Positions 1 through 7,360 are shown, counted from the first letter of the stretch. The stretch: DNA of 18,360 nucleotides from Acinetobacter sp. UBA3106 (GCA_002365595.1 DFAM01000021.1:47078-65437), one strand, 5' to 3'. Program-made: numbers and translations. Notes: generated by a model not told the origin, from the sequence alone.

Positions 1-129
1 AAAGGTATTAAAATTAAACTGACCGTCAAAGATGTGGCCTATGAATGGATTTTCAGTCTATTAAACACTGACTATTTAAAACAGCGAAAAACCATCATAA
101 ATAGCAATACAAACAACTCTACATCATAA
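1..129 (+). CDS. gspJ: Type II secretion minor pseudopilin GspJ, C-terminal fragment
   Basis: An open frame enters from the left edge and ends at TAA 127-129, giving the last 42 residues. The fragment begins KGIKIKLTVKD, which resembles the C-terminal beta-strand region of GspJ (typically 'P.aIr.tLt.kD'). It ends in an Asn/Ser/Thr-rich tail. GspJ is an inner-membrane-anchored minor pseudopilin that forms the tip complex with GspI and GspK. The call leans on position, because a clear gspK starts 12 bases after the stop and gspJ-gspK is the usual order. The start and the prepilin cleavage site lie outside the window. The similarity alone is short and would not be enough. Confidence 0.7.
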   Translation, partial: KGIKIKLTVKDVAYEWIFSLLNTDYLKQRKTIINSNTNNSTS

Positions 130-141
130 GGTTTGACTTAA

Positions 142-1095
142 TTGAACATAAAGCCGCAACAGGGAATTGCCTTAATCACGATTCTGGTCATGGTAGCTTT
201 GGCGACCATCCTTGCTGCGACTATTGCCAAAAGACAGGCCAATACAGCTGAAAACACGGCATATTTGATGCGTCAGAACCAGTCACTATTATATGCCAAA
301 AGTGCTGAAGCCTTTTTTTCAGAACTGCTGGTTGATGATGCGGAAAATGCCGGTGATATTGATCATTTGCAAGAAAACTGGGCCAAACCTATGCCGGCGT
401 TTCCTGTAGAGGATGGTTTTGTATCTGGAACTTTGGAAGATCAATCAGGAAAATTTAATTTAAATAGCCTGGTGAATGCGGATGGTACGCCAAATCTTCA
501 GGCAAAAGCCTGGTTTGAAAAATTGCTGCTACGTGTGGGATTGCCGGAAAAGTTGAGTGAAGCCGTGATTGACTGGCAAGATGTGGATAATGAAACTATT
601 GGCGCAATGGGGGCTGAAGCCAGCTATTATCAGGGACTAGCACAAGGCTATTTACCGGCAAACAGTAAATTTCATAGTGTGCAAGAACTTAAACTGGTGC
701 GCGGCTTTGAAGGTGCGAAATACCTGCAAATTGCCGATTATGTGACTGCTGTACCGACTTCCGACAGCAAGGTAAATATAAATACCGCTCCGGCAATGTT
801 GCTGGCAAGTCTTGATCCCAAACTGGACATCAAAGCAGTACAACAAGTGTTGCAACGGCGGCAAAGCAATTTAGAGTATTTTGCCAGTGTAAATGACCTA
901 TGGGCAATTGAGCCGTTTAGTCAGGTGAGTGTCGATGTTCGGGGGGAAGTCAGTAATCTGTTAGGTGTGAAATCCGAGTATTTCAAAGCTAAAATTGACA
1001 TGATGCTTAGTGGACGTAAACGCCAGTTCAGTAGTGATTTGGTGCGACAGGATAAGACAGTTTATGTGTCATCTCGCAGCATGGCGCCATTTTGA
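142..1095 (+). CDS. gspK: Type II secretion minor pseudopilin GspK
   Basis: GspK is the largest minor pseudopilin and caps the type II secretion pseudopilus together with GspI and GspJ. The N-terminus has a prepilin-peptidase type leader: a short positive leader ending in Gly8 (KPQQG), then the hydrophobic stretch IALITILVMVALATILAATI and a basic AKRQ stop. The usual Glu at +5 of mature pseudopilins is absent, which is characteristic of GspK. The 317-residue length fits the family (about 300-330). The middle carries the GspK signature DQSGKFNLNSLVN (near residue 98) and the helix-hairpin-helix-like segment SKVNINTAPAMLLASLD (near 210). The start is a TTG, with an AAGG-type site about 11 bases upstream. 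No ATG lies between the stop of gspJ and the cleavage site, so TTG is the only sensible start. It is probably co-transcribed with gspJ. Confidence 0.92.
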   Translation: MNIKPQQGIALITILVMVALATILAATIAKRQANTAENTAYLMRQNQSLLYAKSAEAFFSELLVDDAENAGDIDHLQENWAKPMPAFPVEDGFVSGTLEDQSGKFNLNSLVNADGTPNLQAKAWFEKLLLRVGLPEKLSEAVIDWQDVDNETIGAMGAEASYYQGLAQGYLPANSKFHSVQELKLVRGFEGAKYLQIADYVTAVPTSDSKVNINTAPAMLLASLDPKLDIKAVQQVLQRRQSNLEYFASVNDLWAIEPFSQVSVDVRGEVSNLLGVKSEYFKAKIDMMLSGRKRQFSSDLVRQDKTVYVSSRSMAPF

Positions 1096-1106
1096 TGAGC
1101 TTAAAC

Positions 1107-1132
1107 ACGGTGTTGCAAAAAAATGGCACCGT
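1107..1132 (+). terminator. Weak hairpin after gspK
   Basis: ACGGTG (1107-1112) pairs with CACCGT (1127-1132). Two further wobble pairs are possible, around an A-rich loop. No U-run follows (CATTTCTG), so this is at best a weak or factor-dependent terminator, or an mRNA-end-stabilising hairpin for the gsp transcript. It lies between the gspK stop and the promoter-like sequence of the next gene. Confidence 0.3.
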
Positions 1133-1226
1133 CATTTCTGAAGCTGGATGAGTTTCTCCAATGATGCTGAACAGTAAAATTCATGCGCAGATTGCCACTT
1201 TTACTTTATAACTTTCGCATTTGCTT

Positions 1227-1232
1227 TATAAT
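1227..1232 (+). promoter_or_regulatory. Consensus -10 hexamer upstream of queD-like gene
   Basis: A perfect TATAAT sits 38 bases before the chosen ATG at 1271. No good -35 hexamer is visible at 16-18 bases; TTACTT at 1201-1206 would need a 20-base spacer. The predicted start of transcription is near 1239. This also argues against an upstream TTG at 1232 as the translation start, because that TTG overlaps the -10 box. Confidence 0.45.
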
Positions 1233-1270
1233 TGAGTTCAATTCACAGATTTTTGATTGCATCACGGCAC

Positions 1271-1867
1271 ATGTTAATTCGTAAGTTATTTAAATTTGAA
1301 AATGCTCATATTGTGCGAAATTGCACATCGGATCGCTGTAAGCGTTCGATTCATGGTCATAGCTATAAGGTTGAATTATTGCTTAAGGCTTCGAAGCTTG
1401 ATCATGGTCAAATGGTCTATGACTTCGGATTATTAAAAGGCGTAATCAAGGATATTTTTGACAGTTTTGATCATGCGATCTGCTTCTGGCAACATGATGA
1501 TGCTGAATATATTGATGCCTGTAAAAAATTTAGCGCACGCTGGGTGTCTTTACCCGTTTCACCATCTGCAGAACAGTTTTCCCGTATTTTCTTCTATCTG
1601 GCACAGCAAGTGCTTGCATCTACCGAAACCCAAAACGGGGAAGGTGATGTAGAGGTCTATTCGGTGATTGTGCATGAAACTGATACCGGTTATGCGCAAA
1701 GCTTTATCGAAGACATTGAAAATGAGCAAATGGGTGTACTCAGCCTTGATAAAATTGTGTTTTCTGAACAGGTTCGAGTGGAATGGGCAGATCCTAAAAT
1801 GTATGAAAAATTACAACAAGGCCTTAAATTCCAAAACCCAACGGTTGATCTTCAAGTGAAAATCTAA
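1271..1867 (+). CDS. queD: 6-carboxytetrahydropterin synthase-like protein (QueD/6-PTPS family)
   Basis: The family converts 7,8-dihydroneopterin triphosphate to 6-carboxy-tetrahydropterin in queuosine (7-deazaguanine) biosynthesis. Related members make 6-pyruvoyl-tetrahydropterin. Zinc-ligand histidines are visible at H13 (ENAH) and H28/H30 (HGHSY), with a candidate catalytic Cys23 just before HGH. They are followed by the YDFGLLK helix motif, the Asp-His pair D67/H68 (SFDHAI), PSAE with E101, and HET with E136. The protein is 198 residues, much longer than the roughly 120-residue E. coli QueD, because of an insertion after the Asp-His pair and a C-terminal extension. The Cys-to-HGH spacing is also one residue longer. 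I chose ATG 1271 because MLIRKLFKFENAH matches the normal N-terminus. An in-frame TTG at 1232 would overlap the -10 box. The ribosome site is weak. QueD is the best assignment, but the exact substrate is not shown by sequence alone. Confidence 0.8.
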   Translation: MLIRKLFKFENAHIVRNCTSDRCKRSIHGHSYKVELLLKASKLDHGQMVYDFGLLKGVIKDIFDSFDHAICFWQHDDAEYIDACKKFSARWVSLPVSPSAEQFSRIFFYLAQQVLASTETQNGEGDVEVYSVIVHETDTGYAQSFIEDIENEQMGVLSLDKIVFSEQVRVEWADPKMYEKLQQGLKFQNPTVDLQVKI

Positions 1868-1919
1868 AGATTATTCAATTCATGGGTATATTGAACAAAG
1901 AAAGAATTAGGAAGGAAGT

Positions 1920-2633
1920 ATGTCTTTAACTGAACAGCAGCAAACGAAACTTGATAAAATCCAGTTAGAGGCAAGTTGGAAGAATGCCTTGAGCGAATTT
2001 TTGCTTAGTGCCAAAATGGATGATTTAAAACAGTTTCTTGTTACTGAAAAAAATGCGGATAAAGTTATATATCCACCTAATTCACTCATTTTTAATGCTT
2101 TAAATACAACACCCTTTAATCGCGTTAAAGTCGTTATTCTGGGGCAAGATCCTTATCATGGCCCCAATCAGGCTCATGGATTAAGTTTTTCAGTACAAAA
2201 AGGGGTTGCATTACCACCATCTTTACGTAATATTTTTCATGAATTAAATACCGACCTTGGTATTCCTGTTCCCAAGCACGGTGATTTAACCCGTTGGGCT
2301 GAACAAGGGGTGTTATTGCTCAATGCAGTATTGACTGTCGAGGCAGGACAGCCGACATCACATCAAAAACGTGGCTGGGAAGATTTTACTGATCACGTAA
2401 TTGACGTTTTAAACGAGCAGTGTGAACACATTGTATTTATCCTTTGGGGCGCGTATGCGCAACGTAAAGGACAACGTATCGATCAAAATAAGCATCTGGT
2501 ATTGAAAGCTGCGCATCCTTCGCCTTTGTCAGCAAACCGTGGTGGTTTTTTTGGTTGTAAAGTCTTTTCGAAAGCAAATAATTATCTGAAACAAAATGGC
2601 ATTGAGCCGATCAATTGGCAGCTGGACGCATGA
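1920..2633 (+). CDS. ung: Uracil-DNA glycosylase (family 1)
   Basis: The enzyme removes uracil from DNA arising from cytosine deamination or dUTP incorporation, starting base-excision repair in the cytoplasm. Both family-1 signatures are present: the water-activating loop GQDPYHG (residues 75-81, catalytic Asp77) and the minor-groove loop HPSPLS (199-204, His199). The uracil-pocket segment LLLNAVLTV (132-140) lies between them. The 237-residue length is normal for bacterial Ung. A strong ribosome site, AGGAAGGA, lies just before ATG 1920. The TGA stop overlaps the ATG of the next gene by 4 bases, so translation of the two is probably coupled. The 52-base gap from the queD-like gene shows no terminator. 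Confidence 0.97.
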   Translation: MSLTEQQQTKLDKIQLEASWKNALSEFLLSAKMDDLKQFLVTEKNADKVIYPPNSLIFNALNTTPFNRVKVVILGQDPYHGPNQAHGLSFSVQKGVALPPSLRNIFHELNTDLGIPVPKHGDLTRWAEQGVLLLNAVLTVEAGQPTSHQKRGWEDFTDHVIDVLNEQCEHIVFILWGAYAQRKGQRIDQNKHLVLKAAHPSPLSANRGGFFGCKVFSKANNYLKQNGIEPINWQLDA

Positions 2634-3754
2634 CACAATCTCCTGAATTAAAAAATTATCATCCCGATCTTATCGTAGAGGAGGCGAAAAATGGCTGGCG
2701 CATTGTTCGCCTGAACCGCCCGAAATCTCTACATGCCCTGGATGAATCTATCGTTACTGCACTTTTGCAGGTGTTCCAAGATTTTCATTATGATGATGCG
2801 GTAAAAGCAATTTGGCTGGATTCAACTACGCCTAAAGCATTTTGCGCCGGTGGTGATGTGCGTAAACTGCGTCAGTTAGTCATCAATGACGAAGTTGCCA
2901 CTGCCAATAAATTCTTTGAACAGGAATATGCATTAGACCTGTTACTTCATAATTATGCCAAGCCGGTACTGGTATGGGGCGAAGGTTATGTGATGGGTGG
3001 TGGTTTGGGCCTGTTTATGGCTGCACCATTTCGTTTGGTTACCCCTTACTCGCGTTTGGCGATGCCTGAAATTAACATTGGCTTGTATCCAGACGTGGGT
3101 GCGACCCGCTTCCTGGCAGATCGTGGCGCGATTGGTTTATTTACCGGTTTAACCGGTTCAATCATGACTGCTGCTGGTGCTTACGGGATTGGCTGGGCTA
3201 CTCATATTTGTGAGGCGCAGCGTGATAATGTGTTGGAAAAAATGCTGGATATTGACTGGGGACATTATCCTGCTGGGGATTTTCGTGCTATTGATGACAC
3301 CTTAAACAGTATGCATCGCCCTGTGGGTCCTGGTCCGCTGCAAAATTCATTGGATGTTATTCATAGTGTTTGCCGTGGGGTCAACTTTGAACAGGACTAT
3401 GAATCGATTATCGGACTCAGTGATGCACGCAGTGACTGGCTCCGTCAAGCCAGTGAAAACTTGCAAAAGGGTTCACCAGCGACTGCTGCAATTACCTGGC
3501 TATTATGGCAATGGGGCAAGCGTGTTCATTCCTGGAATGAAGTTTTTGAGCTGGAAACGCAAATATCTAACTGGAAGATTCGCCATCCAGATTTCGTAGA
3601 GGGTGTGCGGGCACGTTTGGTTGATAAAGACCTGTCTCCAGAATGGAAAAAAGGCAGTGATTTTTCTTTAAAAGCGATTTTGTCTGATTGTCCACCCGTG
3701 ACCAATATCCAAAGCTGGAATGATTTATTAAAGCATTACGGTGTAATCAGCTAA
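2630..3754 (+). CDS. Enoyl-CoA hydratase/isomerase family protein, 3-hydroxyisobutyryl-CoA hydrolase type
   Basis: This is a crotonase-fold enzyme. Its 374 residues and motifs place it in the ECH_2/HIBCH branch rather than with the roughly 260-residue hydratases. The oxyanion-hole segment FCAGGD is at 71-76. The second oxyanion loop GEGYVMGGGLG is at 117-127. The acid/base region MPEINIGLYPDVG contains Glu147 and Asp155, the pair characteristic of 3-hydroxyisobutyryl-CoA hydrolase (valine catabolism). A C-terminal domain of about 150 residues follows, as in that branch. The start is ATG 2630, which overlaps the ung stop as ATGA; an in-frame TTG at 2615 is less likely. The neighbours are DNA/RNA base enzymes, not valine-catabolism genes, so the physiological substrate is uncertain. 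Confidence 0.85.
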   Translation: MTQSPELKNYHPDLIVEEAKNGWRIVRLNRPKSLHALDESIVTALLQVFQDFHYDDAVKAIWLDSTTPKAFCAGGDVRKLRQLVINDEVATANKFFEQEYALDLLLHNYAKPVLVWGEGYVMGGGLGLFMAAPFRLVTPYSRLAMPEINIGLYPDVGATRFLADRGAIGLFTGLTGSIMTAAGAYGIGWATHICEAQRDNVLEKMLDIDWGHYPAGDFRAIDDTLNSMHRPVGPGPLQNSLDVIHSVCRGVNFEQDYESIIGLSDARSDWLRQASENLQKGSPATAAITWLLWQWGKRVHSWNEVFELETQISNWKIRHPDFVEGVRARLVDKDLSPEWKKGSDFSLKAILSDCPPVTNIQSWNDLLKHYGVIS

Positions 3755-3758
3755 TAAT

Positions 3759-4280
3759 ATGACTGATGCTCCACAATTGACTGATGAATACTGGATGCAG
3801 TTTGCTTATGAGCAAGCTGCCATTGCAGCCTCAAAACAAGAGATTCCTGTGGGTGCAGTCATTGTCAGTCAAAATCAGATTATTGGTGCAGGATATAATG
3901 CGCCCATTTGTTTAAATGATCCGACAGCACATGCTGAAGTTCAGGCATTACGCCAGGCTTGTGCTCATCTGAATAATTATCGTTTGCCCGAAGACTCGGT
4001 TCTGTATGTGACTTTAGAGCCTTGTACCATGTGTGTCGGGGCATTGATTCATGCGCGGGTGTCACGAGTCGTGTTTGGCACCACCGAGCCGAAAGCAGGA
4101 TCGCTGGTCAGTGCACGCAAGTTATTGGAAACCGGATACTATAACCATCAGTTTGATTTTGCTGCCGGATGTCTGGATGAGCAGTGTTCTAAACAGCTCA
4201 GCGATTTTTTCAAAATGCGCCGTGAGCAAAAAAGATTGCAGAAGTTACAAGAAAAGTCCCTAAATGATCAGAATCATTAA
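3759..4280 (+). CDS. tadA: tRNA-specific adenosine deaminase TadA
   Basis: TadA deaminates adenosine-34 to inosine in the anticodon of tRNA-Arg(ACG), allowing wobble reading of CGN codons. The zinc-dependent cytidine-deaminase fold is clear: HAE at 58-60 (zinc His58, proton-shuttling Glu60) and PCTMC at 88-92 (zinc Cys89 and Cys92). TLEPCTMCVGALIHARVSRV is very typical of TadA. At 173 residues it fits the E. coli protein. The start ATG lies 4 bases after the stop of the preceding gene with little Shine-Dalgarno sequence, which suggests translation coupled to the upstream genes. A Lys/Arg/Gln-rich C-terminal helix ends the protein. Confidence 0.95.
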   Translation: MTDAPQLTDEYWMQFAYEQAAIAASKQEIPVGAVIVSQNQIIGAGYNAPICLNDPTAHAEVQALRQACAHLNNYRLPEDSVLYVTLEPCTMCVGALIHARVSRVVFGTTEPKAGSLVSARKLLETGYYNHQFDFAAGCLDEQCSKQLSDFFKMRREQKRLQKLQEKSLNDQNH

Positions 4281-4296
4281 TTCAAACCATGTAAAC

Positions 4297-4319
4297 TATA
4301 ATGACAATGAGTATTGTCA
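4297..4319 (+). promoter_or_regulatory. -10 box with overlapping perfect inverted repeat (putative operator)
   Basis: TATAAT (4297-4302) is followed directly by TGACAAT-GAGT-ATTGTCA (4302-4319), a perfect 7-4-7 inverted repeat covering the expected transcription start of the SRPBCC-cmk pair. The -35 region is poor. The arrangement suggests a repressor site at +1, or an mRNA-leader hairpin about 20 bases before the start codon. No regulator gene lies beside it. Confidence 0.4.
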
Positions 4320-4338
4320 ATAAAAATCAGGATAAGTC

Positions 4339-4770
4339 ATGAATTCTATTCAAGTAAAAAAAGAATTTAACGCACCCATCGATCAGGTTTTCGAATTGTT
4401 ATCTAAGCATGCCACTTACAATGTCGCATTTGCACCGATTCAGGTTGAGCGGGTTAAAGACTCCAGTGATCCTGAACGTCTAGATGGGGTGGGTTCGGTG
4501 CGCCGTATGGGGTTTGGTCCGATTAAACCTTTACAGGAACAAATTACTTTGCTGGAGCCGAATCAGCGTATCGAATACCAGATTGTGAAAAATCCTTTGG
4601 TGAAACATCATCTGGGCATTATCGAGTTTGAAGCAAAAGATGCGGATAAAACTTTGGTCACCTATACGATTGAATTGCAGGCACGTGCACCTTTCATTAG
4701 TAAATTAATCCTTGCACAGCTTAAATCTGCGATTAAACTAGGTTTTTCAAAATTAGCTAAAACTGTATAG
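4339..4770 (+). CDS. SRPBCC-fold (START/polyketide-cyclase-like) protein, function unknown
   Basis: This is a 143-residue soluble protein with the layout of the SRPBCC superfamily. It has an N-terminal strand-helix (VKKEFNAPIDQVFELLSKH), a central antiparallel sheet with the GSVRRMGFGP turn, a strand pattern ending in LVTYTIELQARAPF, and a long C-terminal helix (LILAQLKSAIKLGFSKLAK). Members bind hydrophobic ligands or act as cyclases. No catalytic residue pattern points to a particular reaction here. There is no signal peptide or membrane segment. The start ATG 4339 has an AGGATAAG site upstream. It lies 17 bases before cmk and is probably co-transcribed with it. It is separated from tadA by 58 bases carrying a promoter-like box and a palindrome. 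Confidence 0.75.
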   Translation: MNSIQVKKEFNAPIDQVFELLSKHATYNVAFAPIQVERVKDSSDPERLDGVGSVRRMGFGPIKPLQEQITLLEPNQRIEYQIVKNPLVKHHLGIIEFEAKDADKTLVTYTIELQARAPFISKLILAQLKSAIKLGFSKLAKTV

Positions 4771-4787
4771 CGCAAAGTGGAAAATTA

Positions 4788-5471
4788 ATGACAGTTCAAA
4801 TTATTACCATAGATGGGCCAAGTGGTTCGGGAAAAGGCACCCTTGCCGCTAAACTGGCAGCACATTATCAATTTCATTTGCTTGATTCAGGTGCTCTCTA
4901 TCGTCTGCTCGGGCTATCATTACATCAACAGGATTTACTCGATTGCCTGGATTCTGAACTGGAACGGTGTGTTAAAATTGCAACAAATTTAGACATAAAA
5001 TTTGTTACGAATGAGGCGGGTACTCGTGTTGAGCTAGATGGGGAAGATGTGACTCAAACCATCCGTACTGAGCGTGTTGGTGAGTTTGCTTCAAAAGTTG
5101 CAGCAATTCCTGAACTTAGAACAGCATTATTGGAGCGTCAACGTGCATTTGCGCAAGCTCCGGGACTGGTTGCGGATGGACGTGATATGGCAACAGCCAT
5201 CTTCCCGGAAGCACAAGCCAAGATTTATCTGACTGCATCGGCTGAATCGCGAGCTGAGCGAAGAGTAAAGCAGTTGCAGGGTATGGGGCTAGATGTTAAA
5301 ATAAACGACATTTTAGCTAATATACAAGCTCGAGACAAGCGTGATATGGAGCGCACAGTCGCCCCACTCAAGCCAGCAGCAGATGCATACATTATCGATA
5401 GTTCCGCATTGGGCATTGATGAAGTATTCAAGTTGATGACCAGTTTTGTTGACCAGCAATTAGCAAATTAA
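4788..5471 (+). CDS. cmk: Cytidylate kinase
   Basis: Cmk phosphorylates CMP and dCMP to the diphosphates using ATP, recycling CMP from RNA turnover and lipid synthesis. The P-loop GPSGSGKGT is at residues 10-18. The CMP-binding DSGALYR is at 33-39, and the conserved DGRDM at 130-134 contacts the nucleotide. A LID-like arginine-rich region follows (RAERRVKQLQ, then RDKRDMER). At 227 residues it matches bacterial Cmk. ATG 4788 opens on TVQIITIDGPSG, as usual. Downstream is rpsA, the conserved gammaproteobacterial neighbour, and read-through from cmk into rpsA is likely since no terminator is visible between them. Confidence 0.96.
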   Translation: MTVQIITIDGPSGSGKGTLAAKLAAHYQFHLLDSGALYRLLGLSLHQQDLLDCLDSELERCVKIATNLDIKFVTNEAGTRVELDGEDVTQTIRTERVGEFASKVAAIPELRTALLERQRAFAQAPGLVADGRDMATAIFPEAQAKIYLTASAESRAERRVKQLQGMGLDVKINDILANIQARDKRDMERTVAPLKPAADAYIIDSSALGIDEVFKLMTSFVDQQLAN

Positions 5472-5580
5472 AGAATTTTTTCAGCGAAAGCATAGCTAGA
5501 TCAGTTTATTACGGACTATGTGGAAGCTTAATTAAACCGGCCTTGTCTGATCCAAGACCGCTGACTTTATCAGGTATATC
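5472..5580 (+). promoter_or_regulatory. rpsA leader with stem-loop, weak Shine-Dalgarno
   Basis: This is the 109-base leader between cmk and rpsA. CGGCCTTG (5538-5545) pairs with CAAGACCG (5553-5560) around TCTGATC with a single mismatch, ending 20 bases before the ATG. The only Shine-Dalgarno-like bases are AGG at 5572-5574. A structured, Shine-Dalgarno-poor initiation region is known for E. coli rpsA, where S1 represses its own translation. Similar feedback here is an inference. A promoter inside this stretch is possible but I cannot point to a convincing -35/-10 pair. Confidence 0.45.
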
Positions 5581-7257
5581 ATGACCGAATCTTTTGCAGC
5601 CCTCTTTGAAGAAAGCGAATTAAACCTCAACGTTGAAAAGGGTGCTGTCATCCAAGGCGTTGTAGTAAATATCGATTCTGACTGGGTAACAGTTGACACT
5701 GGCCTTAAATCAGAAGGTATCGTTGACCGCGCTGAATTCTTAAACGACCAACGTGAACTTGAAGTTCAAGTTGGCGATACTGTTGATGTTGTTGTTGAAG
5801 CTCTTGACAACGGTATGGGTCAAACAGTTTTATCACGTGAAAAAGCTAAACGTGCTGAAACTTGGACTAAACTTGAAAAAATCTTTGAAGACGGCGAAAT
5901 CGTTACTGGTGTTATCTCTGGTAAAGTTAAAGGCGGTTTCACTGTTGACATCGGTCCAGTTCGTGCGTTCCTTCCAGGTTCTTTAGTTGATACTCGTCCT
6001 ATTCGTGATACTACTCACTTAGAAGGTAAAGAGTTAGAATTCAAAGTAATCAAACTTGACGCTAAACGTAACAACGTTGTGGTTTCACGTCGTGCTGTTA
6101 TGGAAGCTGAATCTTCAGCTGACCGTGAAGCTCTTCTTGCTCAGCTTGAAGAAGGTCAAACAGTTACTGGTACGATCAAGAACCTTACTGATTACGGCGC
6201 GTTCGTTGACCTTGGCGGTATCGACGGTCTTCTTCACATCACTGATATGGCTTGGAAACGTATCAAGCACCCATCAGAAGTTGTTGAAGTTGGTCAAGAA
6301 GTTACTGTTAAAGTACTTAAATTCGACCGCGAACGTAACCGCGTATCTTTAGGCCTTAAACAATTAGGCGAAGATCCATGGTTAGCGATCATGAACCGTT
6401 ACCCTAAAGGTTCTATCGTTAAAGCGCGCGTAACTAACCTGACTGATTACGGTTGTTTCGCTGAAATCGCTGAAGGCGTTGAAGGTTTAGTACACGTTTC
6501 AGAAATGGACCACACTAACAAAAACATCCACCCATCTAAAGTTGTTCAGATTGGTGACGAAGTTGATGTTATGGTTCTTGAAGTGGACGAAGAACGTCGT
6601 CGTATTTCTCTTGGTATCAAACAAACTCGTGCTAACCCATGGGAAGAGTTTGCTAAAGACCACGACAAAGGCGAAAAAGTTTCAGGTACTATTAAATCAA
6701 TCACTGATTTCGGTATTTTCATCGGTTTACCAGGTGGTATCGATGGTCTAGTTCACTTGTCTGATATTTCTTGGAATGAACAAGGCGAAGAAGCTATCCG
6801 TCGTTACAAGAAAGGCGACACTGTTGAAGCGGTTATCCTGTCTGTAGATGCTGAAGGCAACCGTATCAGCCTTGGTATTAAACAAATGAACAGCGATCCG
6901 TTCAACGATTTCTTAGCTGCTAACGAACGCGGTGCGCTTGTTAAAGGTACTGTAACTGCAGTTGATGCTCGTGGCGCGACTGTTAAGTTAGCTGACGAAG
7001 TTGAAGCGACTCTTAAAGCATCTGAAATCAACCGCGACCGCGTTGAAGATGCAACTAAGTTCCTTGAAGTTGGTCAAGAAGTTGAAGCTAAAATCATCAA
7101 TGTAGACCGTAAATCTCGCTCTATCAACTTGTCTATCAAAGCGAAAGACGAAGCTGAAGAGAAAGAAGCAGTTGCTAACTTACGTACAGCAACTACAGGT
7201 CAAGACAATGGTCCTAAGACTATTGGTGATTTGATCAAAGCTCAAATGGGCAACTAA
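5581..7257 (+). CDS. rpsA: 30S ribosomal protein S1
   Basis: S1 binds single-stranded mRNA at the 30S platform and unfolds leaders for initiation. Six S1 (OB-fold) repeats can be followed through the 558 residues, roughly at 20-87, 105-172, 190-261, 276-348, 363-436 and 450-520. The first two are divergent (ribosome-binding). The middle ones carry strong motifs such as LTDYGAFVDLGGIDGLLH, LTDYGCFAEIAEGVEGLVH and ITDFGIFIGLPGGIDGLVH. The length is nearly identical to E. coli S1, so all six domains are retained. The codon choice is strikingly uniform (GAA, CGT, GGT, AAC, GTT), as expected for a very highly expressed gene and unlike its neighbours. The start ATG 5581 begins MTESFAALFEES, as in other S1 proteins. 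ihfB follows after a strong terminator. Confidence 0.98.
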   Translation: MTESFAALFEESELNLNVEKGAVIQGVVVNIDSDWVTVDTGLKSEGIVDRAEFLNDQRELEVQVGDTVDVVVEALDNGMGQTVLSREKAKRAETWTKLEKIFEDGEIVTGVISGKVKGGFTVDIGPVRAFLPGSLVDTRPIRDTTHLEGKELEFKVIKLDAKRNNVVVSRRAVMEAESSADREALLAQLEEGQTVTGTIKNLTDYGAFVDLGGIDGLLHITDMAWKRIKHPSEVVEVGQEVTVKVLKFDRERNRVSLGLKQLGEDPWLAIMNRYPKGSIVKARVTNLTDYGCFAEIAEGVEGLVHVSEMDHTNKNIHPSKVVQIGDEVDVMVLEVDEERRRISLGIKQTRANPWEEFAKDHDKGEKVSGTIKSITDFGIFIGLPGGIDGLVHLSDISWNEQGEEAIRRYKKGDTVEAVILSVDAEGNRISLGIKQMNSDPFNDFLAANERGALVKGTVTAVDARGATVKLADEVEATLKASEINRDRVEDATKFLEVGQEVEAKIINVDRKSRSINLSIKAKDEAEEKEAVANLRTATTGQDNGPKTIGDLIKAQMGN

Positions 7258-7316
7258 GTAGACGTTAAAATGTATTGTTAATGTAAATTAACTAATACTT
7301 TTTACACAAATACTGT

Positions 7317-7360
7317 AAACGGTAGCGTAGTATTAACTTATTACGCTACCGTTTTGTATT
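7317..7360 (+). terminator. Rho-independent terminator after rpsA
   Basis: AAACGGTAGCGTA (7317-7329) pairs perfectly with TACGCTACCGTTT (7342-7354) around a 12-base loop, followed by TTTTGTATTT. The 13-bp stem is strong. A small AT-rich inverted repeat, GTTAAT-GTAA-ATTAAC, lies just upstream at 7277-7292 and may add a minor 3' structure. Confidence 0.9.

Noticed and set aside
1095..1151. An 18-codon open frame (MSLNTVLQK...) overlapping the gspK stop as TGATG.
   Set aside because: It is too short, has no recognisable similarity, and includes the hairpin at 1107-1132. The overlap looks accidental.
5225..5431. Leftward open frame inside cmk; similar leftward frames at 6804-7031 (rpsA) and 15449-15661 (glcB).
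   Set aside because: They are shadows of strongly supported genes, with low-complexity translations and no start signals.
5449..5477. TTGACC with AGAATT as a promoter for rpsA at the end of cmk.
   Set aside because: The -10 matches poorly and the -35 lies in coding sequence. Not distinguishable from chance.
6056..6352. Rightward Leu/Val-rich frame inside rpsA that looks like a membrane protein, with similar ones at 5753 and 6542.
   Set aside because: It is a frame-shifted reading of the highly biased rpsA codons, which generates Leu/Val/Lys-rich nonsense.
7277..7292. Inverted repeat GTTAAT-GTAA-ATTAAC after rpsA.
   Set aside because: All A/T-rich short arms; a strong terminator just downstream explains the region.
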